64,000 bases of DNA from Sphagnum compactum (GCA_965153455.1 OZ234495.1:22626875-22690874), one strand, 5' to 3'; shown: positions 36,520-48,900, counted from the stretch's first letter. Notes: generated by a model from the sequence alone, not told the origin. Program-made: numbers and translations.

Positions 36520-38500
36520 TTGTGTATGTATGTGCTTTTCACCATGTAGCAATTGCTCCTAGTTGTGCAACACATTGTATGTTGGGGATGCTGATAAATT
36601 GAATATGTTGGGGAGGGGAGGAAGCAGGTAGGGAAAGCAAGTATTGGACTACGAGGTTTTCCGTTTGTGGCAATGTCAATGGGATATCCATCAACTGGAC
36701 TTGAAACGAGCCATGCAATTTGTTACATTAACACCAACAAACACACATTTTGCATAATATTGAAAGTAAAGTCAGTAATTTCAAGTCCTAGATTAGTTCC
36801 TTTAAAGTTGTATTTCTATTTTAGTTCTTAGAACCTATAATCTTTAGATCTTTAAATAATTCAACTTGAACCTAAACTTTTTTCATGGATCCTTTAGGAA
36901 ATATTTTATTTAAATACATAATACATCACCATTTTATATTTGGATGCATATCATAAATATTCACATTTTGATGTACACTTTGTTGTTTATCATTTTTTTT
37001 ATTTAGAAATATTTAATTTCGATCATCAACCATTGATTTATACATTGTACATTTATAAACCATACCCATATTTAAATCAAAATTGATTGTAAATGTTATT
37101 TATTTTTATCATTCTATCATTCTATTGTGCATTTGTTTAATTGCATATCCATGTTAAACATTACATAAAATTTGCAAATTGACATGTGATTTTCCAAATA
37201 TATATGTATCATATAATTTAGGAATCTATGAAAAATATTCATTTACAATTTTTTGTTAAATTACAATGTTTGGAAAAATATTTTCAAATGCATGTTGAAA
37301 ATAAAATTATAAAAAATTTTTTTAGGAGAATCCAATTTTCTTGTAGTTTCCAAATCTTGTAGTTAATTGTAAAAAACTTTTGTAGTGTCTATTTTAACCC
37401 ATGACCAAATATTGGCATGGAAAAATATGTTATTCAAAAAGTCATTCATTTACATAGTGTGCATTGTACTTATATGAATTCTATATGTATTCAAACAATC
37501 ATGTCTATCTACAAAATATTCCCAATGTTATTTGATTCATATATGTATAATAAAACATATTTAACAATTTAAATTGTAAAATTGTTTACAATCTAATAAC
37601 TTAAATACATAGGAAATATGGATGTTTCATTATGAATATGTTTGATAAAAACATTGTAAAACAATGCAATCAATAAATAAAATTATTTTAAGAAAATCCT
37701 AGATTCAATAATTTTAAGAAATCTTGAAAACCCTTAATTAAGCTATATTGTCCATTGAAGAAAACATCTTTGGATAAACATATTCAATACATGTTTATTT
37801 ATACACATTTTCACTTTTTTTTAATGTTTATTTTTCTTTGTCGCAATAAACAACAAAATAATTAGGAATTTTATTTATTGAAAATTAAAAATAATAAGAC
37901 ACTAAAAATTGAAGGAGAGTATTAAAAAAATTCAATAAAAGGAATAATTACAACATGAACTATAGTCACATGAATATCGGATGAACTATTATTTTTTCAA
38001 TTTTCATGCAATTAAAATGTTTTGATTATTAACTTTTAAATACAATTTTATTGTACTAATTTGACTAATGTAGTATGATCAACTCTTCTATTGAGTTTTT
38101 ATTGTAATTAGTTTTAAGTGTTGAACCTTATTAGTGAAGATCATAGACATTTTTTTATGATTAAAATATCATTCAACATTAAATCATATATTCTAAAATA
38201 AAATTATGAACATTAAACAAAATCTTCAAAACCATGTGTCCTCTAAGCAACTAAAATGCATGTAAAAGTACCCAATTGAATATTTTATTTTACATTCAAT
38301 ACATTATAAATATTTGTATGTTTATAAATTATTTGTATTATATTAATAATTAAATTATACATCTAGAGGCGTTCAGCACCAATCTTTCATCCTTTGATTC
38401 CAAAGGACACAATTTGCAAGTGGAAGTGTTCCACATTTATAAGTTTTATAAATAGGGTTCATTACCCTTTGCAAATATTTTAGAATATTTTAAATTTTCA
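36520..38500. other. Very AT-rich intergenic DNA
   Basis: Between the syntaxin remnant and the helicase remnant the sequence is extremely AT-rich (many runs of aaat/ttta). I find no gene, RNA or repeat with definable ends. Confidence 0.4.
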
Positions 38501-38527
38501 AATTTTGATTCATTTATAAAATTAAGT

Positions 38528-39240
38528 TCATCCAAAATTTTCATTTGAGATATTGTGTAAAACATTTAATAAAAAAAGTTTTTTACCACTTCTAGATGTT
38601 CCTTCTAATATATGTAACCCTATTGATTGTTTAATCAAAAGTTCAAATATTTTCAATTGTTCATTATTAAGTATTTCATCTTTGAAATCAAGCTCAACAT
38701 ATTTAATACATTTTAATAAATTTTCATTCATGTTTGTTTCATATGTAAATTTTCAATTTTCAATTTTTAATGTCGAATGTAAATATAGACATTTTTCCCA
38801 AAATAATTCAAAAAGTTGTGTTTGTCTTTCATTTTCAAAAAAAATTCGATTTGTATATTGTAATAAATATGTTTGTACAATTTCATGATGTTGTAAAATT
38901 CCTTTTAATTGACATTCTAGTAGATATGAAAATTCAAAGTTGTTTTTAGACAACAAGTGTCTTTCATCACAAAACAGTATTTTTTGTAATAAAATGTTTT
39001 AAAAAATCTTTCATTATTGTATACAAGGTGAAAAATTGTAAATCTTATTAACTTTTTATTTTCATAAATAATAAAACCAAGATTATCTTTTCCAAATTGT
39101 TGACATGTTGAATAGATTTACAATCTTAGGTGTATTTTAAAAAATATTATACAAATGTTAATTGTTCAAATTGAGTTGGTTTAGAACCATAAACAAGATG
39201 TCCATTGAAAATGAACAGTACACTTTAATAGATTGTTTTT
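38528..39240 (-). mobile_element. Remnant of a Pif1/Helitron-like helicase
   Basis: Minus-strand frames show pieces of a SF1 Pif1-type helicase as found in eukaryotic Helitrons. In order these are a degenerate upstream segment near 39060-39240, then FCDERHLLSKNNFEFSYLLE, IFFENERQTQLFELFWEKC and, at 38731-38528, LNNEQLKIFELLIKQ. A Walker-A region, LHILEGTSRSGKK, follows, where a functional loop would read GTxGSGKT. The frames are interrupted by stops and shifts, and the sequence ends shortly after the Walker A. No rolling-circle Rep domain or Helitron ends (TC...CTRR with hairpin) were found. The helicase identity is fairly firm; assignment to Helitron rather than a host Pif1 pseudogene is inference. 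Confidence 0.6.
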
Positions 39241-39639
39241 TAAAAAAAACTCCCTTGTTTAAAAACAACCAATGGACTGAGTTTTTAAAAAAGCTCCTTC
39301 CTACAGAAATTATTGTTTCTAAGTTTGTCTTAAATATGTTATTCCGTGGGCTGCCTCCACACTCCAGCAGGGCCCACAGGCCTGAGCGCTAGTTCTCTTC
39401 TTTCCTGACAATTGGTATTTTCCTTTTTGTTCCAAATATATATGGTAATAAGGCACAAGGAAGTCGGTCACAAGATTCCATTACTACAGATACATGCAAC
39501 ATCTACAGACGTGTGCTGGGCCACATCCATCAGCGGCCAGCCTCCTCCTCCTCCCACCATCTACGTCACTGGTGGCTTGTTATTAGGAGGAAAATTCATG
39601 GCTATCAGGTTCCCTGAAAATACACCAGGGAATTTCTCC

Positions 39640-39690
39640 CCTCCAAATGTAACGCTAGGAAATTTCTGGGAGTGCTTCACAAACAAATTC
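39640..39690 (+). repeat. Dispersed short repeat, copy 1 of 3
   Basis: The block cctccaaatgtaacgctagg, then aaatttctgggagtgcttcac, resembles 51268-51320 and, more weakly, 57064-57115. It marks the left end of the similarity between the two GTPase loci. Confidence 0.45.
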
Positions 39691-39866
39691 GATTCCATAT
39701 GGAAAAACTAGGACAGCCGACACTTTCCACCGTTCTACTAAATGGCAACCTCACACGGCAGGAAAAGGGGTAGGTACTAGAAATAGCTAAAGGCACAAAT
39801 TAAAAAGCATTTCGAGCAGACGGTGCTCACTGCTGGCAGCTCGATTTTACTTATATTGTGTGCCAC

Positions 39867-40260
39867 GATGTTGGCCACTGGTGCGTCGTGGATTGGAAAC
39901 GAAATTCAGATTGTGGCATTTACTCCAGATGGTCCTTGTCGGTCCTCTCTTTCCTGCAGTTCTTGACTTTTGCATCCTTTTTAACTTAAAAATTTGAGGG
40001 CTACGAAAATTAAAATCAAAGCTTTGTTGCATTTGCTGCGCATGATCCAAGTTGTCGGTTGAATTCCTGTAGTTCCGACGTTTCGCTTACTTTTTGGACT
40101 TTTACGTTGAGGCCCACTCCGATGTTCGCCACTAGCGCGTTGTGGATTGGAAAATCGTAGAGGCGTATGCTCCGCGTTTTCTTAATTGTCGGTCTTCTAT
40201 TTCCTGTCTAGTTCCCGACTTTTGCTTATGTTTGGACTTTAAAGTTGAGGGCAACGGCCT
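39867..40260 (+). repeat. Local tandem duplication in the GTPase locus 1 leader
   Basis: The segment 39867-39990 (gatgttggccactggtgcgt, cgtggattggaaa, ttgtcggtc, gacttttgc) is repeated at about 40120-40250 (gatgttcgccactagcgcgt, tgtggattggaaa, ttgtcggtc, cgacttttgc). The same block occurs once upstream of the second GTPase locus, near 51410-51540. It is probably promoter or first-exon sequence. Confidence 0.6.
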
Positions 40261-40704
40261 GATGATCTCGACTCTCTTCTATTGCCCATGACTACTTCTG
40301 CCCCAGCGCTTCTCTCTAGTCGTATACCACTGGCGTCGCCATCTGCAATCTGTTGATTTCATGTTTGATAGAGCTATTGTACACCCTCAGGACTGCACTT
40401 GTAAGTATGAGTTTGTGAAGTCATTTTGTTCATGTCATTCGACTGAATCATTGCAGTTTATAGGGAATCATGTTGAAAAGCCTTGGTCGATTAAGGCTCT
40501 GACTCGGTGCATGTGTAGATGAATCCCACTTAATCAAAACCTTCAACAAATTCTTTAGTGATTATTTCAATTGTTGAAGACGAGTTCCAAGTATCCCAAT
40601 ACTAGCTGAAGAGTTTGCCTTTGAAGGCTTGAAATGATCTTGCTTTACATAGTGATTTTGGTTCATATCCGACATGCATATGTCTCACAACTTCTATCTT
40701 TTTG

Positions 40705-40821
40705 ATGCAGGGAAGGTTGGAGCAAGAGGATCAGCTAGTCTTGAGGGTAGGGATTCTTCAAGGTTACCTATTTGGACAACTTCTCTTCTTGCATATATTG
40801 GCTTATACGCTTCAGTTGCAG
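40705..40821 (+). other. Candidate upstream coding exon A, locus 1
   Basis: An open stretch of 39 codons from ATG (MQGRLEQED..., ...GQLLFLHILAYTLQLQ) ends at an exact donor context, TTGCAG|GTGTGT. The corresponding segment of the second locus (51997-52107) keeps the ATG, the donor and the frame despite substitutions. The only length difference is 6 bases, which preserves the frame. This pattern suggests protein-coding constraint at the time of duplication. It can continue in frame into 40924 onward (KLHYLEGWQKG...). Function unknown. Confidence 0.4.
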
Positions 40822-41319
40822 GTGTGTCTTGGATTTTTAAGTAACAACAACATGAGTTAGTTATTTTCCTAGGTTGCATCATGTTCTTCACTGTCACATT
40901 CCTAATTATTTTCACTTTAACAGAAACTCCACTATCTTGAAGGATGGCAAAAGGGGTCTTCTAAGCAAATTCTTGATCCACTTTTGCTTTATCCACTCTG
41001 GCACACTTCTTTCAATCCTTCTTTCTTGTGACTTCCGAGATTGTTTGCCTTTTGTATGGTCATCAGTACACCCTCCTAGATTGCAGCCTTAGATCTGTTC
41101 CCAGGCGCAATGAGGTGAAAATTTGTGGGTTGGCTGAATTTGTTCAGGAGAATTATTTTGCTACTCCAAGGCCTATCCACATAAAATGTAGTGTAAAATT
41201 CACAAGTACTAGGCCTTGGGTCAACTCAATGGTGATAATTGTTACAGATTTTAGAAACCCCCTTGCCATTAAAGAAACACATGCAACTTATGCTTGAATG
41301 CAAGTCATTAGTCTTAAGA

Positions 41320-41354
41320 CATGTAACTCTAAACATGTTGTTTAGAGTTACATG
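41320..41354. repeat. Perfect hairpin, 15-bp stem
   Basis: The arm catgtaactctaaac (41320-41334) is perfectly complementary to gtttagagttacatg (41340-41354), with loop atgtt. The aligned position in the second locus (about 52905-52945) is not palindromic, so the hairpin arose or was perfected in this copy. It lies in a presumed intron. Confidence 0.7.
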
Positions 41355-41590
41355 ACTTGTGAGCACATTGCAAAACCATCATCACATTGATCCTAAGTAC
41401 ACATGCAGGGTACTTTGATTTGTTGTGCACTATCCTTATCATGTAGAAAGTGGATCATTTTAAGTTTCATGCATTTCTAGTTTGAACTTTGATGTATGAT
41501 TTTCCCTCATGGGTCAATTGCCAATGCTTGTGGGCTGACATGTGGAGACTAATTAAATGACTTGTCTGATCCAATAATTATGTTCATTAG

Positions 41591-41728
41591 GTATGCACAA
41601 AAGATGAAGGTGCAGTAGTCAAAGAATTGGAGGATTGGAATGGTGATCTAGATCTATGTCTTGAAATATTTCAATTGAGATGCTTTGTGAATTTATGTAC
41701 AGGAGTTGGGGAATCAAAAAAGACATGA
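41591..41728 (+). other. Candidate upstream coding exon C, locus 1
   Basis: After an acceptor (TTCATTAG|GTATGC) there are 45 open codons, including VVKELEDWNGDLDLCLEIFQ, before TGA. The second locus has the same start (acceptor at 53213-53214, VCTTDEGTLVKELESW) but then loses the frame by a one-base deletion. The acidic, Leu-rich texture resembles helical domains of plant kinase/ARM-type proteins, but I do not recognise a family. It may be a 5' exon of the GTPase gene or noncoding leader. Confidence 0.3.
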
Positions 41729-42078
41729 AGGAAAACAAGCATAGCAAAGACATAGATACAATGCCATAGAATCCAATTTTGGGTTTTGGGTTTTTTCTAT
41801 TTGTGACACAATTTCATGATCTTATCCCTACCCTGCAATGTACCTGTTCCATTTACATATCTTTGTACCATGTCAATGTTAACTCAACAATTTTGGGGGG
41901 AAAACAGTAGTGCTTCTTGATCCAACCTTTGACATTTTTGTGTCTAACCTAATCAATTATCTTTCAATGTTCCCCCATGATATCCTTTGTTCTGGGATAG
42001 AGATTGAGAAAGATCTACACTTTTAGTACACCCCTTAGTTAGTTCCACATTTGTCTTTTAGAACAAGACCTTTTCATC

Positions 42079-43838
42079 ATGGCTTCCACAAGTCAATCCA
42101 TTTATAACAGTTGTCTAGAGAAAATTCAAAAGATTGATGTGCAGTTTAATGTGAATGAAGAGATGTTAAACCCAAACCAATGCAAAAACCTCCAAAAGGT
42201 ACTTCATGCAACCATGGATAATCCAAAGACTACTGCCCACTCTTCCACCATCAACTCCAAGCATTCAATTGGAGGGACTTCTTAAACATGAGCTATATCG
42301 AGTGGTGCTCAAGGCCAAGGATTTGCTGGAATCTTGTCGTCGCCAGGAATGGTGGCTAGAAGCAATGTTTCAAATGGACAACAAGGCCACCTTTGTAAAC
42401 ATCCTTGCAGATCTCAAGTGTTGTTTTGATACAATTTACACCATTTTTACAAACATTGATGTCCATATTGATGTTTGCGAAAGTTTGAACTTTGACTCAG
42501 CATCTAAAGAGGAGTTGAAAGAAGATCAAAAGCTACTCAAAGGAAGGCTTGAGAGACTTGTTTCAAATGCAGCTGGAAGTCAATGGAAACTTCTATCATG
42601 GGTGTCTAGTAGAACACAACATTGGAACTGGTTTAGTACAACACAACAACAGGAATTGGTCCAACAATTGAAAGCAAGGTTACATTGGATTGAAACCATT
42701 GGTCAAGATGGTGGCTTCCATGGGGAGTTACCAGACATCTTTCATGTTAAGGAACGGTCCTTGACTGCTATGACTCCTTGTGGGGGAGGCATCTCTGCAT
42801 CAGTTTTCAAAGGCACATGGTTGCGTGTGAGATGTGCCATGAAGTTGTTTAGTTATCAAAATGAGGAAAACTTTGTGGATAGTGAAAGAACATTCAAGGA
42901 GGAGGTGGCCACTCTCGCCAAGTTGAACCATCCAAATATTGTCAAATTCTTGGGTCATGGGACAAGGACAGAACAGACAAAATGGGAGCGTTTCATTCTA
43001 ATGGAACTTATGGAGAAGAGCCTTGATGATGTGATCCAAGATTTGTCATGTAAGGGGACATGTGTTCCTTTCACTTACGAGGAAGCTATTGATGTGATGT
43101 TGCAAGTGGCCAAAGCCATGTGTTATTTACACAATGAACAGATTGATCATCGAGACTTGAAACCTAAAAATGTGTTGGTGAGTTCGAGCAACTTGGAGAG
43201 GTCGAGTGTTGGCAAGTGCACATATGTCAAAGTGGCTGATTTTGGTCTCTCCAAGATCAATGTCAGCAGTTCAAAGCCATATGTGTTGACACATGCAGAA
43301 GAGAAGGTTGGGACAACTGCATATAGAGGACCAGAGATGGATATCTCCCACTCACATGTTGCACCACATAAAGCTGATGTTTGGAGCTTTGGAATCATGG
43401 CTTCAGAAATCCTATCTGGGATATCTGGGACAGAAGCGTCCCCTTGAACATGTGCCTAGGACTAAATTATGGGGTGAATTGCAGAAAGGACTTCGACCAA
43501 AGTTGCCTACCAATTTTGGCCCCCTTGTTTTGTTGATAGAGGAATGTTGGAGATGGGATGCACAAAAGAGGCCTAGATTTCTCGAAATATGCCAAAGATT
43601 GCAAGGGTTCAAGAAGGAGATTTTGAATGGTCTTCATGTGGAGAAGCCCTCTTTCCCTGTTGAAGAACCAATTACATGTTCTTCAACTATCGAAATGGAA
43701 ATCTTCCATGATGCACTGGAAACTATTTCCAACATTGCAAATGAACTTCCAAGTGAGTTTCCTATGGAGGAGTTGTGGGTTGATACTGAAAACACATCTT
43801 TTGAATGCCAAGTTTCATCATCTTCTAACACCATGTAA
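42079..43838 (+). CDS. Helical-domain TKL protein kinase, frame-disrupted
   Basis: Kinase of the plant TKL class with an N-terminal helical region. The first frame (42079-42285) begins MASTSQSIYNSCLEKI. The second (to 43447) holds a four-helix-like region (ELYRVVLKAKDLLESCRR) and the kinase core: glycine loop GGGISASVFKG, Lys in AMKLF (42842-42844), catalytic HRDLKPKN (from about 43148), DFG (43238-43246), GPE in place of APE, and DVWSFG. The third (to 43838) holds the C-lobe end (CWRWDAQKRPRF). Two frame changes are visible: one between 42196 and 42285, one near 43405-43440. The first could be a 76-base intron (42199-42274, GT-AG); the second looks like a real indel or assembly error. Catalytic residues are intact. 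The helical-plus-kinase layout resembles the N-terminus of moss kinase-NLRs and plant MLKL-like proteins (inference). It can splice in frame into the next gene. Confidence 0.75.
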
Positions 43839-44039
43839 TTTACTTTCCCCTTTGGTTTTCCCCTTTCATATTCTCGTAGTGTCTTTTTGAGCCATGTTCC
43901 TACTTTTTGTTGTCCAGATTACACCCTTAGGTTGTAGCTATTTTTGTACATAATCAAAATTATAAGATTCTTTATGGTATATTTATTGTAGCATGTTTAG
44001 ACCATGTGTAAATGCTTATGTAATTTCTCACTCCTTCAG
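43835..44039 (+). other. Predicted intron joining kinase to GTPase
   Basis: The kinase stop codon (TAA, 43836-43838) overlaps a donor ACCAT|GTAATT. The same GTAATT donor is used by glycine-rich gene 1. A strong pyrimidine tract and acceptor, TTTCTCACTCCTTCAG|G, end at 44039. Removing these 205 bases joins AT to G as a Met codon and continues directly into the GTPase frame (CRDVNHGDEF...). The alternative is two separate genes, with the GTPase starting at ATG 43993. Confidence 0.6.
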
Positions 44040-45945
44040 GTGTCGTGATGTTAATCATGGAGACGAATTTTCTCAGAGTGATGGTCGTCTATGTCCAGCT
44101 GACCGACCTCTTGATGAAAATCCACCTATAGGGCCACCTCTAACAACATCTGACGATTGTCTCAACATACTTCTCTTGGGAGAATCTGGAGTTGGTAAGT
44201 CGACATTCATCAATGCCATTGTCAACTACTTGACCTTTGACACTCTTGATGATGCACTACATGGGGAGATGCAGAGCTTGATATACTCCAGATTTTTTAC
44301 ATCAACTGAGGATGATGAAGAGATAGAGATTGTTGTCGGAGTGCCAGATGAAAGAGAAGGTCCAAGCACGGGAAATTTGGGTAGTTCCTGTACCCAAAGT
44401 TGCCGAGCTTACACATTTCTGATCGGAGACAAGATTGTGCGGTTGATAGACACTCCTGGCATTGGAGACACAAGAGGCTTTGAACAAGATGTTATGAACA
44501 TGAAAGACATTATATCATACATCTCAAATTATGCAGTGCTGAATGGTGTGTGTATACTCTGCAAGCCCGATGAACAAAGGCTTACACCATCCCTGAAGTA
44601 TTGTATTGTTCAGCTTCTTGCCCACCTCCACAAAGATATTGTAAACAATATCACATTCTGTTTTACCAACTCAAGAAGTACCATGTTTCGTGCTGGGATG
44701 ACTCGTAACCTTCTTAAGGGAATGCTTGCTGAAATTCAGGAAACCTCTCCCATACAGCTGAGCAAGGACAGGATGTACTACTTTGACAGTGAAGCCTTTA
44801 AGTTTCTTGCAGCTGCAAAGAACGGTATCAAATTCTCGAAGAGTGTAGAGAAGCTTTATAAGAAAAGTTGGAATCATTCAATAATCGAGGCAAGCAAGTT
44901 GATAGATCACATTGGATCCCTTCCACCACACTCCACAGAGAGGACGGTATGCCTTAACAATGTAAGAGACATGCTTACGACAATAGAAATGCCGCTGTCA
45001 GAAATGTCAAGTGTCATAGAACGTAATCTTGAATCTACTCAGCAGCAACAACGAGATCTTGTTGAGCACCAAAGGGATATTGAGGGGAGAAGTCAACATT
45101 TAGTAATCCGGGAGACCATTGCCACAGTGATCAACCTTGGACACCTGAGAACTATCTGCACGCGGCCTGCATGCAAAGGTAAACTCTGCCACGAGCGCTG
45201 CACAAGCCGGGAGACGGGTTTCAGATTCATCGACAATTTCCTTCGCCTACGCTTTTGTCCAGCATTTGCTGATGGAAAATGTAAGTTATGTGGATGTTCA
45301 TATAGGTTTCACACACGTGTGGTAACCGAGACAAAGGAATTTGTTCTTGAAAGGATAGATGAGAATGTAGCGAAAGCTATTAACGAGAGTAGAGGAGTGG
45401 AGGCAATTGCACGACTCAAGATCGAAGCACTCGAGAGAAGGGAAGCCCTTCTCAAGATGGAGATGAAGCAGACAATAGAGGCAGCTGCACTTTTTGCTAC
45501 CTTCTTAAAACAAAATTCCATCGTAGTATATCATCCCGCTACTGAAGAATATCTTGAAGATCAAATCAAGAAGAAAGGCGCTCTACCTGACGAAGATCCA
45601 TCTAAGAGTCAAACACTACAAAGGCTTAAAAGTTCGATTGAGTCATATCGTGCTCATGTCTCAATGTACGAAGCCCGATGCAAAGATGGCGACAAGTCCG
45701 GTCTCATCACTGTGGAGGACGTCACAAAAATGCTACAGAAGTTGTATGCCCTTGATGAGAATGGTAAGAGGCTGAAGGAGATGATGGATACAGTAGCACA
45801 AGGATGCAGAATCATAGCAAACCGAGGAGAAGTGTCACATGCAATCCAACAGCCCACATCACCATCCCGTGCTACTCCAGTGGACAGGAGCGGCCTGCTT
45901 ACGAAGCTGAGGGCATTGCGATGGTTTCGAAGTGGTAGACGCTAG
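44040..45945 (+). CDS. AIG1/IAN-like GTPase with Cys/His-rich module, copy 1
   Basis: P-loop GTPase of the AIG1/GIMAP-like class. Read from the upstream ATG at 43993 the frame is 650 residues, numbered so here; spliced from the kinase it enters at 44040. G1 is GESGVGKST (63-71) and G3 is DTPGIGDT (153-160). The usual G4 TKxD is replaced by FTNSR (about 223-227). A helical segment rich in Gln (about 345-362) leads into a Cys/His-rich module: Cys 389, 394, 399, 403, 422, 430, 433 and 435, His 400 and 440, probably metal-binding. Further coiled helices follow, and a basic tail ends in RWFRSGRR. Plant IAN GTPases are linked to immunity and stress; the Cys/His module is unlike the short plant IANs and recalls larger animal and fungal relatives. 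The paralog at 54478 shares the G domain but lacks the module. Confidence 0.85.
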
Positions 45946-45949
45946 CCAA

Positions 45950-48900
45950 GAAACACTTGAGGTCAGAGATTAGCAGTTCAATTGTTCTTCTCTCACACTT
46001 GGTCACTGTGTTTGTTCAAGAGTTTCGAAGGTTTGCTGAGTGTAACATCGTTTATAGACATGGGATCCACAATGTTCTGTAATTACTTATGTTTCTATCG
46101 TTGGGCCATCATCTGCACATAGGAACACTATGGATGGAGGGAGGATTGGAGAAAGCACAATTGCCATAGAAAGAACAACTGCTAAATTTAAGAAGAGTTT
46201 CATAACTTTTTAAGTGGTTATTATTTTTGTGAACCTGAGCATAATGGGAATGGAGCCAGTGCTAGAGGTAAAGTGTCTAAGAGTTATGAGAAATATTACA
46301 AAAGGATTGAAAGACTACCTTAATACATAGGTTCAAAGCACATATCTTATGCCACTGCTATGCCTCCACTAGCAACACAATAGATTACTCTTGGATAGTA
46401 CAATAGTGAATGAGGTTAGCAAAATTCAACTTTCCTTACATGTATCCAATGACAGTACAGGCACCAAATGATGCCTGGGAGGTGATAAAAGTTGCAATCT
46501 TGCAGGGGCCCAAGAAGCTGTCACAGAATGACAACTTTAGGATCATGCTTTACTAATCGGAAGGGTCTTATAATTTTAGTTGTGGTTGTTTTTGTGAATC
46601 TGGATGCAATGCTGATGCAGGCAGTGCTCGTTAAAGTGTGAAAGACGTATGAGAGCATCACTAAAGAATTGGGAGAAATCAGTGAAGACCAAAACATTCA
46701 GATTACTAACTTCCTGTATCTGATGATTTGGCCTAACTATCTGTTTTCTGCTTTTCTTTTACCTCTTCTCTTGAGGATATTTATCTCCTTTATGGTGGTG
46801 TTATGTTTGCATATATTTTGAGATATGTCTAAAGTGGGTGGGGTCCAATTGGCCTGAAGAACACGGCCAAAGTTTGCAAGTCATAGGTGATCAAGTAATG
46901 GTTCATTTCCTTGCAGTGTTCTTTTGTATTGTGCTTTTCTTCAGAAAGATTCGTGTGATTTTAGCTTTTGCATGTAGTTAGCCCTCACCAGTTTAAGGAC
47001 CTACATTCAAGTTAGAGATGAAGACAGAAAAAGGCAACATCAATTTTCAAGGTTGAACTCTGAGCTTTTAGCCCAGTTGTACTGTCATTAGGTACTTTTT
47101 TTAGGATTTTTGGTAGATCTGTTCCACAAAAGATTGAAGGAGAAGATCATCCTGCCACCCACCATTGGGAACAATTCTTCTTCAAGAGTGGAATGATGAG
47201 ACATTCAACTTGGAACTTTTGGTGGCAATAATCCCTCTGACTTTAGGTTGTTGCTCTCTCATAGCCCCAGGTGTGTACTCTGTGGATTGTGAAGCTGAAT
47301 ATCTTAAGACAGTTGTCCATTCTGTATCATTTTACCAGGCAAGTGAAGATATATGTCCAAATGGCATATGCATTCCCTGAGCTTGTTTCCAGTGAGTGAT
47401 GTGGCTTAGAACAGAATGATGTCAAGTTACTCAATTTATAGGTCGATTTAGGAGGTCTGCTCTCTATTTGACACAACAATGCAGTGTTTCAAGGTGAGTT
47501 TTGGGGACCACAAGAGCATAGTCATAGCACTGTCATCAAAGCCCAAATGATGCAATCTATGCATAGCAGTTCTACAAATCTTGAAGGCAATTGCTAATAG
47601 CATTGAATTATTCCTGTGTGTAGGATATGTAGCAGATTGACATGAATAATTCATGAATAAAATGCAGGAAATTGCTTATGCGAATGGCTCTGTAAAGCCA
47701 ATCAAGAATGACCAGGAAGATTTGTCTATCAAGGTAAAGTCCCCCATAGGAGTTAACTTGTCATGAAGATGATGGCCTGAACGCCATCCTCTTGTGTTGT
47801 CCTTGTTTGATGTCCTACTCCATGGCCCGAGTGCCATCCTCTGTGTTGTCCTTGTTTGATGTCCTACTCCACTTCAAGTGGCCAAGGGTTTGTGGCTGTA
47901 AAGCTGTCATAAACCTTTTGTTCTTCCAGACAATTGTGCTTTGTCTCCTACAGTTGGTCTTACCAGGGTCTAGGGTAGACACACTAGATCCCACCAGATT
48001 ACACACCTCAACCTGAAAATAATCTTAGATAGGTGAGATCTTCTTGGATAACTATGGCACAATGACACTCTCTTGCAGGTTCACAATCATGTCTGTTCTG
48101 TCAAGTTTGTTAACAAAGTCTTCTTTGGATCTGCTAGGTTTATTTTCAACATGTGTTATGAAGTCTGTGAAGATCATGTTTCTCTCTGGAACAACTTCCC
48201 ATCTTCAAACCACTTATGCCCCATCTAGTGTTGCCCACCTCAACTGTCAAGCCACTGCAAGCATGATGCTTTGGTCCATGAATGGTAGTCTGTAAGAGAC
48301 AAACTAATCATCATGGTGCCTGCATCATGATGACCACACAACATTAGACTTCATATATGCCAAGCAAATATGTGCTGTAGGTTAATAGGTTAAGGGCCGT
48401 CTCTCACTCTGGTTCCAAACTACATCAACAACAACAGCTTCATTAAAAAAAAGTTTGCAAGGAACTTATGACTGGACATTTCATGTGCTGAAGACAAGGA
48501 ACTTCAGATCTGCAAACATCTACAATGATGTATTGGACATTACATGCCACATAAGGTCCTCCATAGAACAGTAGGAGTCCCCAATGAAAGCATAATCAAA
48601 TACCTCATAGGAGCAACACCCTGAGAGAAGCAATCGGAGCTAACCATCCAGTTTTAAATGGATGAGACTTTAATATGTGCTCCATCACTAGCTGTTGCCC
48701 AACTTCACAAAACTTTGGACTTCATCTCGAAATCACCAAGAACCTACAGAAATAGAAAAATTAACCACAGTGAGTGGAGAGAAGGGTGCTTCTGGAAAGA
48801 AAGTTCAATGTGGCAATGGTCAATTGGTTCAACACGGTTCTCCAATGTTCATGGACCATGGTGGAAAACACATGGGGGTGTTCTCAGAGGATTGTAGCCA

